DNA from: Effrenium voratum
Lineage: Eukaryota > Sar > Dinophyceae > Suessiales > Symbiodiniaceae
Direction: 5' to 3'
Assembly (NCBI GenBank): GCA_963377175.1
Contig: CAUJNA010002802.1
Span: forward strand, 341,931-405,930
DNA length: 64,000 nt
The notes beneath the pieces were generated by a model. The model made no database searches and was not told the DNA's origin. It saw only the letters and a list, made by a program, of their open reading frames with translations. Position numbers and translations under genes: made by a program. The first letter of the stretch is position 1. Each line of letters begins with the position of its first letter. Of this stretch, positions 1 to 12,100 are shown one piece after another.

Positions 1-388
1 TGTATGTATGTATGTATGTATGTATGTATGTATGTATGTATGTATGTATGTATGTATGTATGTATGTATGTATGTATGTATGTATGTATGTATGTATGTA
101 TGTATGTATGTATGTATGTATGTATGTATGTATGTATGTATGTATGTATGTATGTATGTATGTATGTATGTATGTATGTATGTATGTATGTATGTATGTA
201 TGTATGTATGTATGTATGTATGTATGTATGTATGTATGGTATGTATGTAATGTATGTATGTATGTATGTATGTATGTATGTATGTATGTATGTATGTATG
301 TATGTATGTATGTATGTATGTATGTATGTATGTATGTATGTATGTATGTATGTATGTATGTATGTATGTATGTATGTATGTATGTATG

Positions 389-419
<31 letters not shown>

Positions 420-503
420 TGTATGTATGTATGTATGTATGTATGTATGTATGTATGTATGTATGTATGTATGTATGTATGTATGTATGTATGTATGTAT
501 GTA
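1..503. repeat. (TGTA)n tetranucleotide array, truncated by the window edge
   Basis: About 500 bp of near-perfect TGTA repeats run from the first base. Phase breaks occur where a base is lost or gained, near 238-251 and 418. Open frames through it (MYVC repeats) are trivial products of the 4-bp unit and are not genes. The array stops abruptly at the inverted-repeat end of the 504-2431 segment. Confidence 0.97.
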
Positions 504-913
504 TATGAGTTAGCAGCAAAATTACCGTCATGTACTTTATATGGGGGTGTTTCATGCACGTATTGTTTTTTTCGTTTTTGCTCGAAAAACGATACGGGAC
601 GTCCAAAAAAACGATACCCCTTCAGCAAGTTGGCATTGGTTGCAAACAAAAATGTCTTGTCAGTTTGTGTGTTCTCCTAGAGCATGTGTTTGGTTGCTTG
701 GTCGGGACTTGCAACTAGGCCCTTCCATTGCAAGCAAAAGGGAACTTCACATTTGGAGCACCAGTTGGCTTGTGACAAGACGCGCGTGGCAAAAACAAGC
801 TGTGCTTGAACGGGGCGAATGTTTCTAGCATGTGTCCAGGGTAGCTGCCGGCCAGGAAGAAGCATTACGAGTTGTAGTTGGGCAAAAGCCTTTCTTCTAT
901 TGTTTTCGTTTTT

Positions 914-1004
914 GAAGGGGATGTAACTGTAGTTCTCCGTTCAGTCAAGGAAGTTTAGAAGGGGTGTAACTGCAGTTCTCCGTTTGGTCAAGGAAGTTTA
1001 GAAG
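914..1004. repeat. 44-bp tandem duplication
   Basis: Two adjacent copies of a unit running from GAAGGGG..TGTAACTG through GTTCTCCGTT to CAAGGAAGTTTA start at 914 and 958. They differ at a few bases. The repeat lies inside the candidate element at 504-2431. Confidence 0.85.
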
Positions 1005-1568
1005 AGACTTGCGCAACACTGGAACTAATTGAGCGAGCTCTTTCGAAGAATGCGTGCATCTGCGCGTGATCTTTAAGACTAGATGCTCCGCGTGAAAAAG
1101 CTACGAAAAAAGCTGGAAAGCGCGAGAGCTGGGGGATGAAGCAACCATAGACGGAAACCAAGACGGCAGCTATGTATTCTGAGCTGTCTTGCCCTCTTGC
1201 TGGCCAAGCAAGGTGTTTGGGAGGTCACCTGTCTTCGGCCGCAAGCAAACTGCAGGACTGCATTTTGCACGCTCCAGGCTCCTTAGAGGGGAAGTAAGGC
1301 AGTTGTCAAACAGCGCCGCTTTCCAGGAAAAAAACGGCCACCAAAACGATACCCCAAAACGATACCCCGACGATACCCTCGCAATGGGCCAGGAGGCGAA
1401 ATGTAGGGGGTGGCCCGTTTGACACCCAAACGCTACCCCTTCAGTTACGAGGAGACACACATTTGGGGGTGGCTTGGGAAAGAACTGCAATGCTGGAGAG
1501 GGCAAGGACTGCAATGCCAGGAGTTGCCAGGCAGCCTCAAAGGAGAATCATGATGGGTTGAGGAGTGC

Positions 1569-2044
1569 GTGCGGAAGGAGAAGTGGGAAGCTTTGACCCA
1601 GGAGGGGCAGCGTGCTTGCATAGAGAGAGCTGCCTCGGCTCCAAAGGCTGAGCCGAAGAGCGCGGAAACGCCGCAAGAAATTGCCAAGGTGATTGCGAAG
1701 AGTGCCCGCAAGAAGGTGAAGAAGACCACCGCGGTGACGAAGCCGGCCTCTCGGCTCCAGCGCCGGCGGCGCCGTGGGGGCGTGACAAGCATCTTTGGGC
1801 GCAGCCTCGTCCTTTCTCCTCAAGCGGCTGCACGTGTGCCTTGGGTTTGAAGCGAACAACCCCAGCTCCAGCAGCCAAGCGGGTGAGGGACTACATTGAC
1901 GCAACAGCGCGTGAGTTTGCTGGCACGCTTGAGACTGCCTTGAGACTGGGATTTAGTATGGGGCGCACTCGCTGGACAAAGGCAGGACTTGAGGGAGCCA
2001 ACGATGAGAGAAAGCGTTTCAGACCCAGCAAGAAGGAGCGCTGA
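1569..2044 (+). pseudogene. Frameshifted Lys/Arg/Ala-rich coding relic
   Basis: Two overlapping open frames, 1569-1850 and 1841-2044, both have protein-like composition. The first begins MRKEKWEALTQEGQRACIE and becomes Lys/Arg-rich (KSARKKVKK, QRRRRR). The second continues with KRVRDYIDATAREF and ends in RPSKKER. They sit in different frames, as expected for one gene broken by a frameshift near 1840, or for two exons. The basic character suggests nucleic-acid binding, but no family was recognised. The position between inverted-repeat ends suggests a mobile-element gene remnant. Confidence 0.35.
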
Positions 2045-2428
2045 TGGAGAAGGCGCAAAACTAGGCAAAAGCAGCGTCGCAACAGCCGTTGGAGGAGGAC
2101 TCTGTGTCAAGCGCAAGTTCCTGCTCCTCGATCTTCAACTCAAGCTCTGAGAGAGACTAAAAGGAATCTGCGGCCCGTGGTGTGATTTGCTATGCTTGCA
2201 GGGATTGCTCTTTCGCCGCCGTGTGGTTTGATACCGCGGAACGCCCGCTTGTGAGAGCTTCCATTTCGTTGCTGTTACGTGGCGCTAACCCCGCAAAGAT
2301 GTGTCCCGTAGCCACGGCCTGCAAAACGATACGGGACGTCCTCTTTAAGGAAAACCTGTAAAACGATACGGGACGTCCTAACACCGAATGAATACACCCC
2401 AGACAAGTAATTTTGACGCTGTCTCATA

Positions 2429-2528
2429 TATGTATGTATGTATGTAATGTATGTAATGTATGTAATGTACGTAATGTATGTATGTATGTATGTATGTATG
2501 TATGTATGTATGTATGTATGTATGTATG

Positions 2529-2559
<31 letters not shown>

Positions 2560-2650
2560 TGTATGTATGTATGTATGTATGCATGTAATGTATGTATGTA
2601 TGTATGTATGTATGTATGTATGTATGTATGTATGTATGTATGTATGTATG

Positions 2651-2681
<31 letters not shown>

Positions 2682-3181
2682 TGTATGTATGTATGTATTA
2701 TGTAATGTATATGCATGTATGTATGTATGTATGTATGTATGTATGTATGTATGTATGTATGTATGTATGTATGTATGTATGTATGTATGTATGTATGTAT
2801 GTATGTATGTATGTATGTATGTATGTATGTATGTATGTATGTATGTATGTATGTATGTATGTATGTATGTATGTATGTATGTATGTATGTATGTATGTAT
2901 GTATGTATGTATGTATGTATGTATGTATGTATGTATGTATGTATGTATGTATGTATGTATGTATGTATGTATGTATGTATGTATGTATGTATGTATGTAT
3001 GTATGTATGTATGTATGTATGTATGTATGTATGTATGTATGTATGTATGTATGTATGTATGTATGTATGTATGTATGTATGTATGTATGTATGTATGTAT
3101 GTATGTATGTATGTATGTATGTATGTATGTATGTATGTATGTATGTATGTATGTATGTATGTATGTATGTATGTATGTATG

Positions 3182-3212
<31 letters not shown>

Positions 3213-3227
3213 TGTATGTATGTAATG

Positions 3228-3258
<31 letters not shown>

Positions 3259-3740
3259 TGTATGTATGTATGTATGTATGTATGTATGTATGTATGTATG
3301 TATGTATGTATGTATGTATGTATGTATGTATGTATGTATGTATGTATGTATGTATGTATGTATGTATGTATGTATGTATGTATGTATGTATGTATGTATG
3401 TATGTATGTATGTATGTATGTATGTATGTATGTATGTATGTATGTATGTATGTATGTATGTATGTATGTATGTATGTATGTATGTATGTATGTATGTATG
3501 TATGTATGTATGTATGTATGTATGTATGTATGTATGTATGTATGTATGTATGTATGTATGTATGTATGTATGTATGTATGTATGTATGTATGTATGTATG
3601 TATGTATGTATGTATGTATGTATGTATGTATGTATGTATGTATGTATGTATGTATGTATGTATGTATGTATGTATGTATGTATGTATGTATGTATGTATG
3701 TATGTATGTATGTATGTATGTATGTATGTATGTATGTATG

Positions 3741-3771
<31 letters not shown>

Positions 3772-4075
3772 TGTATGTATGTATGTATGTAATGTAATGT
3801 ATGTATGTATGTATGTATGTATGTATGTATGTATGTATGTATGTATGTATGTATGTATGTATGTATGTATGTGTGTATGTATGTATGTATGTATGTATGT
3901 ATGTATGTATGTATGTATGTATGTATGTATGTATGTATGTATGTATGTATGTATGTATGTATGTATGTATGTATGTATGTATGTATGTATGTATGTATGT
4001 ATGTATGTATGTATGTATGTATGTATGTATGTATGTATGTATGTATGTATGTATGTATGTATGTATGTATGTATG

Positions 4076-4106
<31 letters not shown>

Positions 4107-4187
4107 TGTATGTATGTATGTATGTATGTATGTAATGTAATGTAATGTAATGTAATGTAATGTATGCATATATATATATATATATAC
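2429..4187. repeat. Long (TATG)n array, about 1.74 kb, ending in (TA)n
   Basis: Almost uninterrupted TGTA/TATG units, with scattered TAATG variants clustered near both ends (2446-2480 and 4105-4165). It ends in a short TA run at 4168-4187. Frames on both strands (MYVC and HTYI repeats) extend for hundreds of codons only because the unit is 4 bp with no stop in most frames. Confidence 0.98.
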
Positions 4188-4189
4188 TC

Positions 4190-5762
4190 ATGAATACTAG
4201 GCATAGTAACAACACTAACAACAAAACCACTAGCATCATTAATTGAATGACTTGCAGGTGCCTAAGGTGGCCTTTGTTTTTGGCTGTCCGGAACACCATG
4301 GCTTCATGTGACTCTACGGGGTTGTCCCGGCATCCTTTGAAAAAGGGCAGTCCACCGAACGTATCTCCCGCGGGTGAAAGACCCCTCATTTGGTAGGGGC
4401 CATGGGCCCTGTAAAAAGGAGTTTTGACAACTATGAGAAAGATTCTGATTGAGGAAGCCATGGCGATGGTCCATATAAAAAAGCACACGGATTTTGCTCA
4501 CATGGGATCGGAACGCCCAAGATGGGAGTGTCCACTTTCTCTGAAACTCCGAAGCGGGTACTAAAGAAAGACACCTTTGCACAAGGGAGCTTCTCAAAGC
4601 GGCGAACCCCGTTTGGGTTGGTATTTGAAGGGAAACCAAAAGGACACGGATTCCTTTTTGAGAACCACCCATGTATATGCGAGCATATATATATATATGT
4701 ATTATGGGTGTAGGGACGTCGATTCCCAGCGAAAGCGCAAGCCACATCAGGTGCTGCACGCCAGCTCGCTGGCGGAAATCCTGCTGGGCATTTGGCTAGT
4801 GGCTTTCTCCTCGGAGGTTTTTTCCTCGAAGTGCCGGATGGGTGTGTCAGGCAAACGGCAGGCAACGAATAGCAAAGATTTCCTGTTGGTGTCCCTTTCA
4901 AACAAACCAAGGGTACCCCGAAAAAAGGCTCGCAGAAACATATGAGGCCATAAGAAGGCCATATTAGGGTAAGGGGTGGGACAGGAGCACTGAAGCATGC
5001 AAAGCTCTTCTGGGTAATGCTCCTTCTGCATGCAAGCAAAACGTGGTCTGGGAGAGAAGTGCAGCTCCGTGACATTTTGGGGGTCCAAACCGGGGAAGGT
5101 TTGGTGTTTTGGATCTCAGACACCCCAAAGGAGACAAGCGTGTTGCCTGCCGTCCGTGAGGTCTCTGGCCCTTGAGGTCACACTAAAAAGCACCCAACAT
5201 CATTGGAGAATAGTCGGATGACGTGTTCTTCGCTGTTCAATCTGCTGATGTCCTGTGTCACGCGCAAGGCGAGGCGAGGTAAAGGTGACGCTTGCCGTTT
5301 TTGTTTTTTTTTCCCCCGTAAGTAAAGAAGAAGCCTTGTTGGGTGGTGTTCAAAGGGAAACCACATGGAAACCCATCCGCTATGTTTGGACCGGCCCGGA
5401 AATCCCGGGCCTCTTTTTTCCGCGTAGCCTCCTGTTTTCTGTACAGGCAAGCCGCATGCCAACAGCCAACCACCCATTTTGGCGGTTCCAAATCTGGAGA
5501 CACGCCCTGCGCTTGCTCCGCTTGCAAGGTGAGCATGCTGCTGCCCTGGCGGCAGATCCTGACCACCATCTTGTGCGCGGGTGTCAACTCGGTGGCTAAA
5601 AAGTGAAGTCGGACTTATGACCTTGAGGTTTTCCTCAGTTGCCCAAAGCCGACCTTTTGACCTTTTGGTTTCTCCTTTTTGGTCTAGTTTTAGTCATGGC
5701 CCCCAAAAAATAACCTGTTATTTCTGGGTCCTTTGGGCAAGTGAGTTTCTCAATTTGATCCA
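4190..5762. other. Non-coding spacer, no gene seen
   Basis: Short open frames on both strands lack protein-like runs. The stretch holds a short TA run (4686-4698), copies of the interspersed AAGGGAAACCAAAAGG-type motif (about 4629 and 5350) and otherwise unique sequence. Nothing here supports a gene. Confidence 0.6.
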
Positions 5763-5899
5763 TACTTCGGATGGACGAAATCCATTTCGCATCCCCTAAG
5801 AAACCCTGGATGATTCAATGCCCCTTGTAAGTACCAACCAAAGTTATGGTTTCATCCATGGCTTGAAAGTGGTGCCAACGGGTTTCGTCCACCCACAGA
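5763..5899. mobile_element. MITE family 1, copy 1
   Basis: The ends are inverted: TACTTCGGATGGACGAAATCC on the left and GGTTTCGTCCACCCACAG on the right. The interior has the family landmarks CGCA.CCCCTAAGAAACCCTGG, GTAAGTACCAA and GTTATGGTTTCATCCATGG. The family consensus end is TACTGTGGATGGACGAAATCC, and its outer TA is probably the target-site duplication. Confidence 0.75.
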
Positions 5900-7010
5900 G
5901 GTTCGTCAAGTTATCAAAGGGTTCATCTTTTGCAGGTCTTTTGCCAGTGAGAACATATTTGGTCATGTTTCATCGGCTGTGAGCGCCTGAGGAGTCAGTG
6001 AGTTGGACTCTTGGATGATCATTCTATGAGCACAGAGACTTTGGGGTGTCGGACGTTTATTTGCCAATCATGTTCATGGTCAAAATATGTCGAGATCTTT
6101 CATTTGTTTTTCTATGTATTATATACAACGTCTTTATCCTCTCCAGGGGGCACGCCTAGGTGTCTTGGCATGACCTTCTGACCTCCGCAGCAAAGGGTCC
6201 AGGCGATGTAGTTAGGAGACCTTTTCAACAAGATGCTTGACCAAAAGGACCTTGAAAAAGGCTCCTTGTTATACTGACTATGAGCCGCAGTGGAGACATA
6301 GCAGCCTTTTGAACCGTGACCATTGGTGGGCCTGTTTCAGGACCATTGATGTTAGTTGTTCGGGAGCTTTGTACTTCCCGAGGCTCGCGTTGCGAGTTGG
6401 GGTTCAATATTGGAGTTGACCTTTTCGGAGCCTATATTACAGATGATTTGCACTCCTCCAAAACACCACGAGCAAGATGCATGTGTATATGTCATGGGTT
6501 CCATACCCGCCCCATTTTGATTTTGGGAAACCCCTCTTAGGCGAGCTTGTGCCGTGCGAGCTTGTGAGGTACTGGAGCTTCCTGCGACAGCGATACCAGG
6601 TGCGCGCTGCCTGCGGGGTGGGTCAGATAGGCCCCAATTGGGTCGTTGAGTTGGGTCAGGGGGCGTTTGGGTTTGGGTTTGGGTTGTGCGAACTTGTCCC
6701 CTGGATCCCGAGCATGTCTGGACGTATTTGGACGTCCTTTGCGCGGCATCTTGGTTTACGGGACCTGAAGCCACATTGATGGCACCTTACCTTAACATGG
6801 ATGGTGAAAATCGAGAGACATGCGAAGATTGTCAAACTAGTTCCCCCCTAAAGCAAACGGGGGAACTAGTTTCAGGAGGACAGTGAGCAGAGAACGCAAG
6901 CAGAACCGGCGTCCGGCCAGTCCGACCGACGTCGCCAGGTCCCTCGGTCCCATGAGGCTCACCTCAAGGCGGGATTGCGATCGAGTTGGGGAACATGGCT
7001 TTAACATGTT
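5900..7010. other. Non-coding spacer
   Basis: No protein-like open frame was seen. The stretch is ordinary mid-GC spacer with a short TTTGGG run near 6664-6684 and a small inverted pair around GGGGGAACTAGTTT (6835-6875). Confidence 0.55.
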
Positions 7011-7106
7011 CCATTTGGTTAAAAATATGTTGTTATTTTCCCCTGTTGGTTTTAAAGGGAATCTATCACTACTGGAAATATGTTTCCAGGGGACTTAAGC
7101 AAATGG
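7011..7106. mobile_element. MITE family 3 (CCATTTG ends), copy 1
   Basis: The 96-bp unit begins CCATTTGGTTAA and ends CTTAAGCAAATGG, its inverted counterpart. The interior (ATATGT..TTATTTTCCC.TGTTG, TATCACTACTGGAA) is shared with the copy at 12092-12191. Confidence 0.7.
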
Positions 7107-7334
7107 AGGACATGGAATTGGTGGAGAGGGAACAAATAAACCTGAAATATGATTCAATTGTACAATAAGGTGACCCCTGTTTTTTCCTAGTTTTAGTTCC
7201 ATTTCCCCTTGAGCAGAGAAACAGTGTGGGAAGACTGTTGGCAAGGTTTCACTTACAGGTATTCTTCAAACGCTCATCAAGCATTTGAGGTGTTGTTGTT
7301 CTTTTCGGATGCCCGGATCACTCCCTCTGAATAG

Positions 7335-7442
7335 TACTGTGGATGGTTCTACAATGCATTTCGCACCACCCTTCGGAGAAGCCCTGGTTTCTGCTTCGAT
7401 TCCCAACAAAATTTAAATACCGAGCAAACGTTTTGCAATCCC
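7335..7442. mobile_element. MITE family 1, copy 2 (half element)
   Basis: It starts TACTGTGGATGG, followed by ATTTCGCACCACCC, GAGAAGCCCTGG and a degraded AAATACC..CAAACGTT centre, then stops at the start of the complete copy at 7443. This is a truncated or nested arrangement of two family members. Confidence 0.6.
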
Positions 7443-7573
7443 TACTGTGGATGGACGAAATCCTGCACCACTTTGAAACCATGCGAACCCCATTGTTTGT
7501 TGGTATTTACAGGGGGAATCCGCATTCCAGGCTTTCTTTGGTGGTGCGAAATGGATTTCGTCCATCCACAGTA
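7443..7573. mobile_element. MITE family 1, copy 3, intact ends
   Basis: A complete 131-bp copy: TACTGTGGATGGACGAAATCC at the left and GGATTTCGTCCATCCACAGTA at the right, perfect inverted repeats including the outer TA. The interior has CCACTTTGAAACCATG, CATTGTTTGTTGG and TTTCTTTGGTGGTGCG. Confidence 0.9.
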
Positions 7574-7673
7574 TGATCTCCCTGTAAGTACCACAGGAAG
7601 GATTGTTGTATTCCTCGGGTGACTCGTTAGTCGCGTGGCGCGAGATTCGGATGATTCGCATCCACATGACTGA

Positions 7674-7717
7674 GGCCTGGCGTCAGCTGGGCGACAAGGC
7701 GGCGCCCTTGCTCCAGG
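7674..7717 (+). CDS. Possible short exon of unknown gene
   Basis: The segment between an AG|G acceptor-like site and an AG|GTGGGG donor reads AWRQLGDKAAPLLQ in phase 0. The composition is that of an amphipathic helix, and the frame stays open upstream to about 7603. It could be an upstream exon of the methyltransferase gene that follows on the same strand, but an intermediate exon would be needed to match phases. The evidence is weak. Confidence 0.25.
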
Positions 7718-7740
7718 TGGGGAAGGGATGGGGTGGTCTG

Positions 7741-7821
7741 TTTTTTGTTCTGGGGAGGGGAGGGGGGCAGGGGGAGAGGGGTGGAGAGGGGAACGGGGGG
7801 GGGGGGGGGGCGGGGGGCAAG
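7741..7821. repeat. G-rich tract
   Basis: This 80-bp tract is almost entirely G on the plus strand, including a run of at least 16 G near 7795-7810, with many GGGG blocks that could form G-quadruplexes. A (GT)n run follows at 7860-7873. Confidence 0.9.
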
Positions 7822-7979
7822 TTGTTTGTTTGTTGTGTTTTCTTGGTGGGGATAGGAGATGTGTGTGTGTGTGTTTTGCTTTCTGGCTTTCCTCGAAAAA
7901 CATCCTCCACCTCTTTGGCTCCCAGTAAAAAATACTCTACACAAGGAGGTTACATAGCTTATAATATTTCATTTGAGTG

Positions 7980-9028
7980 ATTTAGAGGGTCATGGAAATC
8001 ATAGAGCACGTCAGAAGGAGAGGCGCTGGGGTTCCTGACCCGGACCCAAGCCATTCCTTGAGGATTCCACAAAGCGAGCCACACCCAAACCCACGGCCCC
8101 CATTAAGTTCTTGGTAAGATAGTGAAGAACCTCAGATTCCTTCCCCCCGCCTCGCGGCGAGTATTTGTTTGTTTCGCCCTTCGGATATGGCCGATCAATG
8201 TGCGCCCGCGGCTGCGTCTCAGTTGCCATCGTCACGCTGGCTCCTCTTTTTTCAGAACATGCCCGGTTGTGCTGAGCGTTTCCTGAGGTTTCCCTGCGCC
8301 ACTGGGGGGACGCCCCAAGTCTTTGGACACCCGTGGTGGGCGTCCAGTCACGCAGCACCTTGACATAGGACACCGAAAGAACTTGGGTGCCTGTCATTTG
8401 TTGCTTTCCATTTGGCTTCGACTTGGCGAACATCCAAATCCAAAGGGGGAGCCCTTTTGTAGGACACCGACATACCCAAATCAGGCTGAAACCCCCATGA
8501 ACCGGCAAACCTGGGGAGCAAATTTTATGTGCGCTGTGGCATAGGCCGCCCCATTCCTGCACAAGCCGCTGGACATGGCCAAGGCAAGTGACACGACATG
8601 CGTTTGATTCCAGCTCTCAACAGGTTGGGATGTTCGTACAAAATGAGGATTTTTAACTCAACTAATTACAGGGCGCCAAACCCCTTGTAAGGTGTCTTTC
8701 AAAGAACCCTGTCATTTCTGATGTGGGCTAAAGCACATCTCAAGGTGCCTTTGACTTCCAAATCCAGCCTCTCAAGTTGTTTCTTGGGGAGTGGAAGACT
8801 GCAAGAAACAGGGCACCGACAAAAGATGCGGGTTGTAGTTCCCAGAGCGAGTTTAGTAGCAGATTCCCTACTTTGGCATTGCCATTCGAGTGCGGCTTGG
8901 AAACTACAGTAAGAACCGCGCGTGGATGATGGAACTTACTAGTAGCGAATCTAAGATGGTTTCCACATTCACTCCCATTTGTCACATATCCACTAGAGTG
9001 GCAGGGATCATCGCACCAGAGATCTCAG
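7980..9028. other. Spacer before the first methyltransferase exon candidate
   Basis: Short frames occur on both strands (for example one opening MADQCAPAAASQLP at 8187 on +), but no confident exon. An N-terminal exon of the methyltransferase, ending in phase 2, should lie somewhere upstream of 9029 and was not identified. Confidence 0.4.
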
Positions 9029-9114
9029 GTCAGTCATAGAAGTGGCTCTGACGCGCGATATCCTTCTTGCCGAAGCCGAGTCCCCTTTGAAGCCAATCCA
9101 ACTTGACTTCCCCT
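9029..9114 (+). CDS. Methyltransferase candidate exon 1 (of those found)
   Basis: Acceptor-like ATCTCAG|G. One base then 28 codons, reading SVIEVALTRDILLAEAES and ending QLDFP, then one base before a GA donor. Its phase fits the exon at 10927. It is N-terminal to the catalytic core, so family membership rests on phase and position only. Confidence 0.45.
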
Positions 9115-12100
9115 GAGGCGATGTTTCTTGCATTGCACACACAAGGATTCCTGGAGTGGAAGTCCCAACCCCAGGCCTGGTTCCAGCCGCAGCAGTGATG
9201 CCATTTTCCCGCAGACATTCCCTTACGCGCGGGTGTGATGGGCTGAAACGGCCGGGGAAGCAGCGGATACGTTTCTGAAACAGAAGCTGCTCATGTTTTT
9301 TTGACCATTTCGGTGCTTCGCAGGCGAAGCAAAGGTCAAAAGGTCCTAACGCCGCTTGTTTCACGCAAGGAGCTTGAGCCTGCAGCTAGGATGATTGGCT
9401 CTGGCTGTGCACAGAGGAAATCCGAGCTCCAGCCTGGGTTCGGAAAGCCATGAAAATACAGGGTGTCCTCCTTCCCGTTTGCTGAAGATGTTTTCATGCC
9501 TGGTGTTCAAGGGAAATGGTGGCAGGTACAGGTTGCATGCTAGTGCTTAGGCAACTGAAGATGTTCTCGATGCTACAATTGCAAGAGACATGGCCTCGAC
9601 TTCCAGGATCTATCCATTTGGGATTCAAGGGCAAAGCAGCCCGTTTTGACGAGGCGGGCTCCGGCCAGATTGGCTGCCTCCCGGGCTATGCCATTCTGCC
9701 CCCGCAATTCGATTCGGCCGCTTGTCGTCACAGGAATCAAGAGACCGCGGTGAATGAAGCCGCTATGCAACAGCGCGCTGCATCGAAATGGAGCTTTGAC
9801 CGCGGCTGGTAGCAGATGTGCATGTAGGCATGCATCTTTTGCTGGGTGACGTTCCGTTTCAGCAGTCTCTCAGTGCTCCCTGCGTTTGCTCGGGATATAT
9901 TTTCGCCTTTCGCGCCAATCTGAGGTGAGTTTCTTTGATGTTGGAAGGGGGGGACACAGACATGCATGCCAGCACCGCCGGGCTTGGCTCTCGGCAGCTA
10001 TAGTAATTGACCCGCGAAGAGTGACACGGGAAACAGAAATGCGACCAGCTACTCTGTACACCTCACTTTTGCTCAGCTCATCCTGATGTCTGGCACCTAA
10101 ATGTTGCCCCTGCATCTAGATCCTAATTGCTCTTGGGGTGAAACAGCTTGCAATTGTGAGGCATTGCGAGGGCAGGTGGACTAAGCAAAGCAAGAACAAA
10201 TCAACCGGCCTGCGAATCGATAGCTCGGCTGGGATTGGCGCGAATTTGCGCGGCGACGAGGATCGGGGTCGGGGTCTGGGCGGACCTGGTCCTGAGGTTT
10301 GCGGACCCAACTGGTGGATTTGCACGAATTTGTGCATTTGGCTGCATGGGGAACATCAGTTCCTTTGGTCAGCTGATAGCCGGAGATCATCGGACCCCTT
10401 ACCACGGCTCATACTGTGGATGGAGGAAAATCCTGCACCAATTTGAAACCATGGTTGAAACCATTGTTTGGTATCCATGGGAAACCATTGTTTGTTTTGT
10501 ACAGGGGAAATCATCATAGGTGTTTTTTTCACGGTGGTGCGAGACTTGCATCCGGTGTCTTGACCAGCGCTCCCATGTGCCTGACTTGCGTTTGGTAAGG
10601 CCCAGGTGGTCAGAGCTTAGCCCAGATGGGACAGATGCACAGACAGTGGCCGCTAAGAATCCCAACTGCGCGAAATAGAACAGGATTTCTTCATGTGGCT
10701 GTGGGTCAAAACCAATGTTACCATTTTCGGGTAGGTGCACCACCCATTTTAGTCTACTTTAGTGGGGATTGGGATGTTCACTGGGGGTACGGGCTTTTGA
10801 CCCAGGGCCATATGACAGCCAGACGCATAACATGGTGGGGCCCCGTGGAACCATGAGCCCTTTTGCTTTATTCTTATTTGCGAGTTTTGTGTTTCGAATG
10901 ATCACAGCCCCTTGCTATCTTCCAAGGTGTCCGCAAGGTTAACCTCAAGTTTGACTCACAGTTTGAGCAAATCGCGTTGCCCCCCTTCAACCTCAACAGC
11001 GCGGAAGCCCGCCCACCCCTGAAACATTGAGCAACCAAAAGCACGCGGCATCGGGGCGATATCTGCCCCCGGTGGGGTTTCTCTTCGAAGACTTTGCGGA
11101 CGAGTTTCCATGAGCCATGAAGTGGTCATGCGATGGCAGCGGCAGAAGTTCTGCTTCCGCGGACAGGGTTTTGAGGCTGCGGAAAGGGGGAAGGGGTGGG
11201 CCACTGGGTCGGGGGAGGGCACTTCACTGTTGTTTGGTTGGATCTTTAGACTTTAACTTTTCGGGAAACAACAATGCAGAGGGGTTAACAGCAACCAAGT
11301 TGTTGGCATGTTCTTCGGCTTTTAGGTGTCCTCCTTTTGTTCATTTTGACTAGGGGGGACAAAAGACATACTTTGTTTTTAATATACTGTGGATGGACGA
11401 AATCCTGCACCACTTTGAAACCATGAAAAACCATTGTTTGGTGGCATTTACAGGCGGCTCATTATTGCAGTCCATCAGTACCAAGGGCAGGAAGAGCGAA
11501 TGGCGGCATTCTTGTTGCATCGCCTCGCGGGCTCTATAGGTCCGATCCTTTGCCGGTGAGGCTCCGCAAGTGAGCGGCAACTGACCAATGATCTGAGCCA
11601 TCACCGTATCTCCCTGCCTCAGTTCCTGGACTTTAGACTTTTGGGGAAATTCATTTTCGCGGTAAAGAAAGAGTTCAGACTTTTTTGGGCCATCCACTCA
11701 GGAGGTGAGGCATTCTTTAGTGATACTGTGATTTTTGTTGTTGACCCTCAAGTTAAATGAGCCCAGATTTATACGGATGCAGTTCGCAAGGCTCCTTTTG
11801 CTTAGTTGGTCCAAGGCCAGTCTTTCAACCTTCTGTTGTGTTTCCCGACTAAAGCTACGGTCGTGATGCGAAGAAGTGATCATTTGATTTCTGGGCCTGT
11901 GGACGGCTGAAGCCCAGCACTTGTGCATAGGTTTCTCACTCAAGTAGTGGCTAGATCTGAAAGGGGCTTGAACTTTCCATTCGCCACCCAACACAAAGCG
12001 TGTGTAGCCTGTGCTGCCCATTTTGAACGAGAATACTGGAAGGTTGCTCCGAGAAATGGTTGGCCATGTGACGCCATGTGCCTTTCTTCCTCCATTTGCT

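Larger units (their letters stand above)
504..2431. mobile_element. Candidate TIR element lying between two TGTA arrays
   Basis: The two ends of this 1.9-kb segment are related in inverted orientation. The left end reads TATATGAG..AGC..CAAAATTAC followed by GGGGTGT; the reverse complement of the right end reads TATATGAG..AGC..CAAAATTAC followed by GGGGTGT. Copies of AAACGATACGGGACGTCC lie near both ends (583-603, 2324-2341, 2360-2378), and a hairpin of the same motif lies at about 560-597. The inside holds a frameshifted basic coding relic. Inverted ends of roughly 60-90 bp with an internal coding relic fit a degraded DNA transposon sitting in or next to a microsatellite. No transposase motif was recognised, so the class is unknown. 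Confidence 0.42.

Noticed and set aside
2378..4488. Open frames of 560-610 codons on both strands
   Set aside because: They translate the TGTA/TATG array (MYVC and HTYI repeats); length comes from the absence of stops in the repeat unit, not from coding selection.
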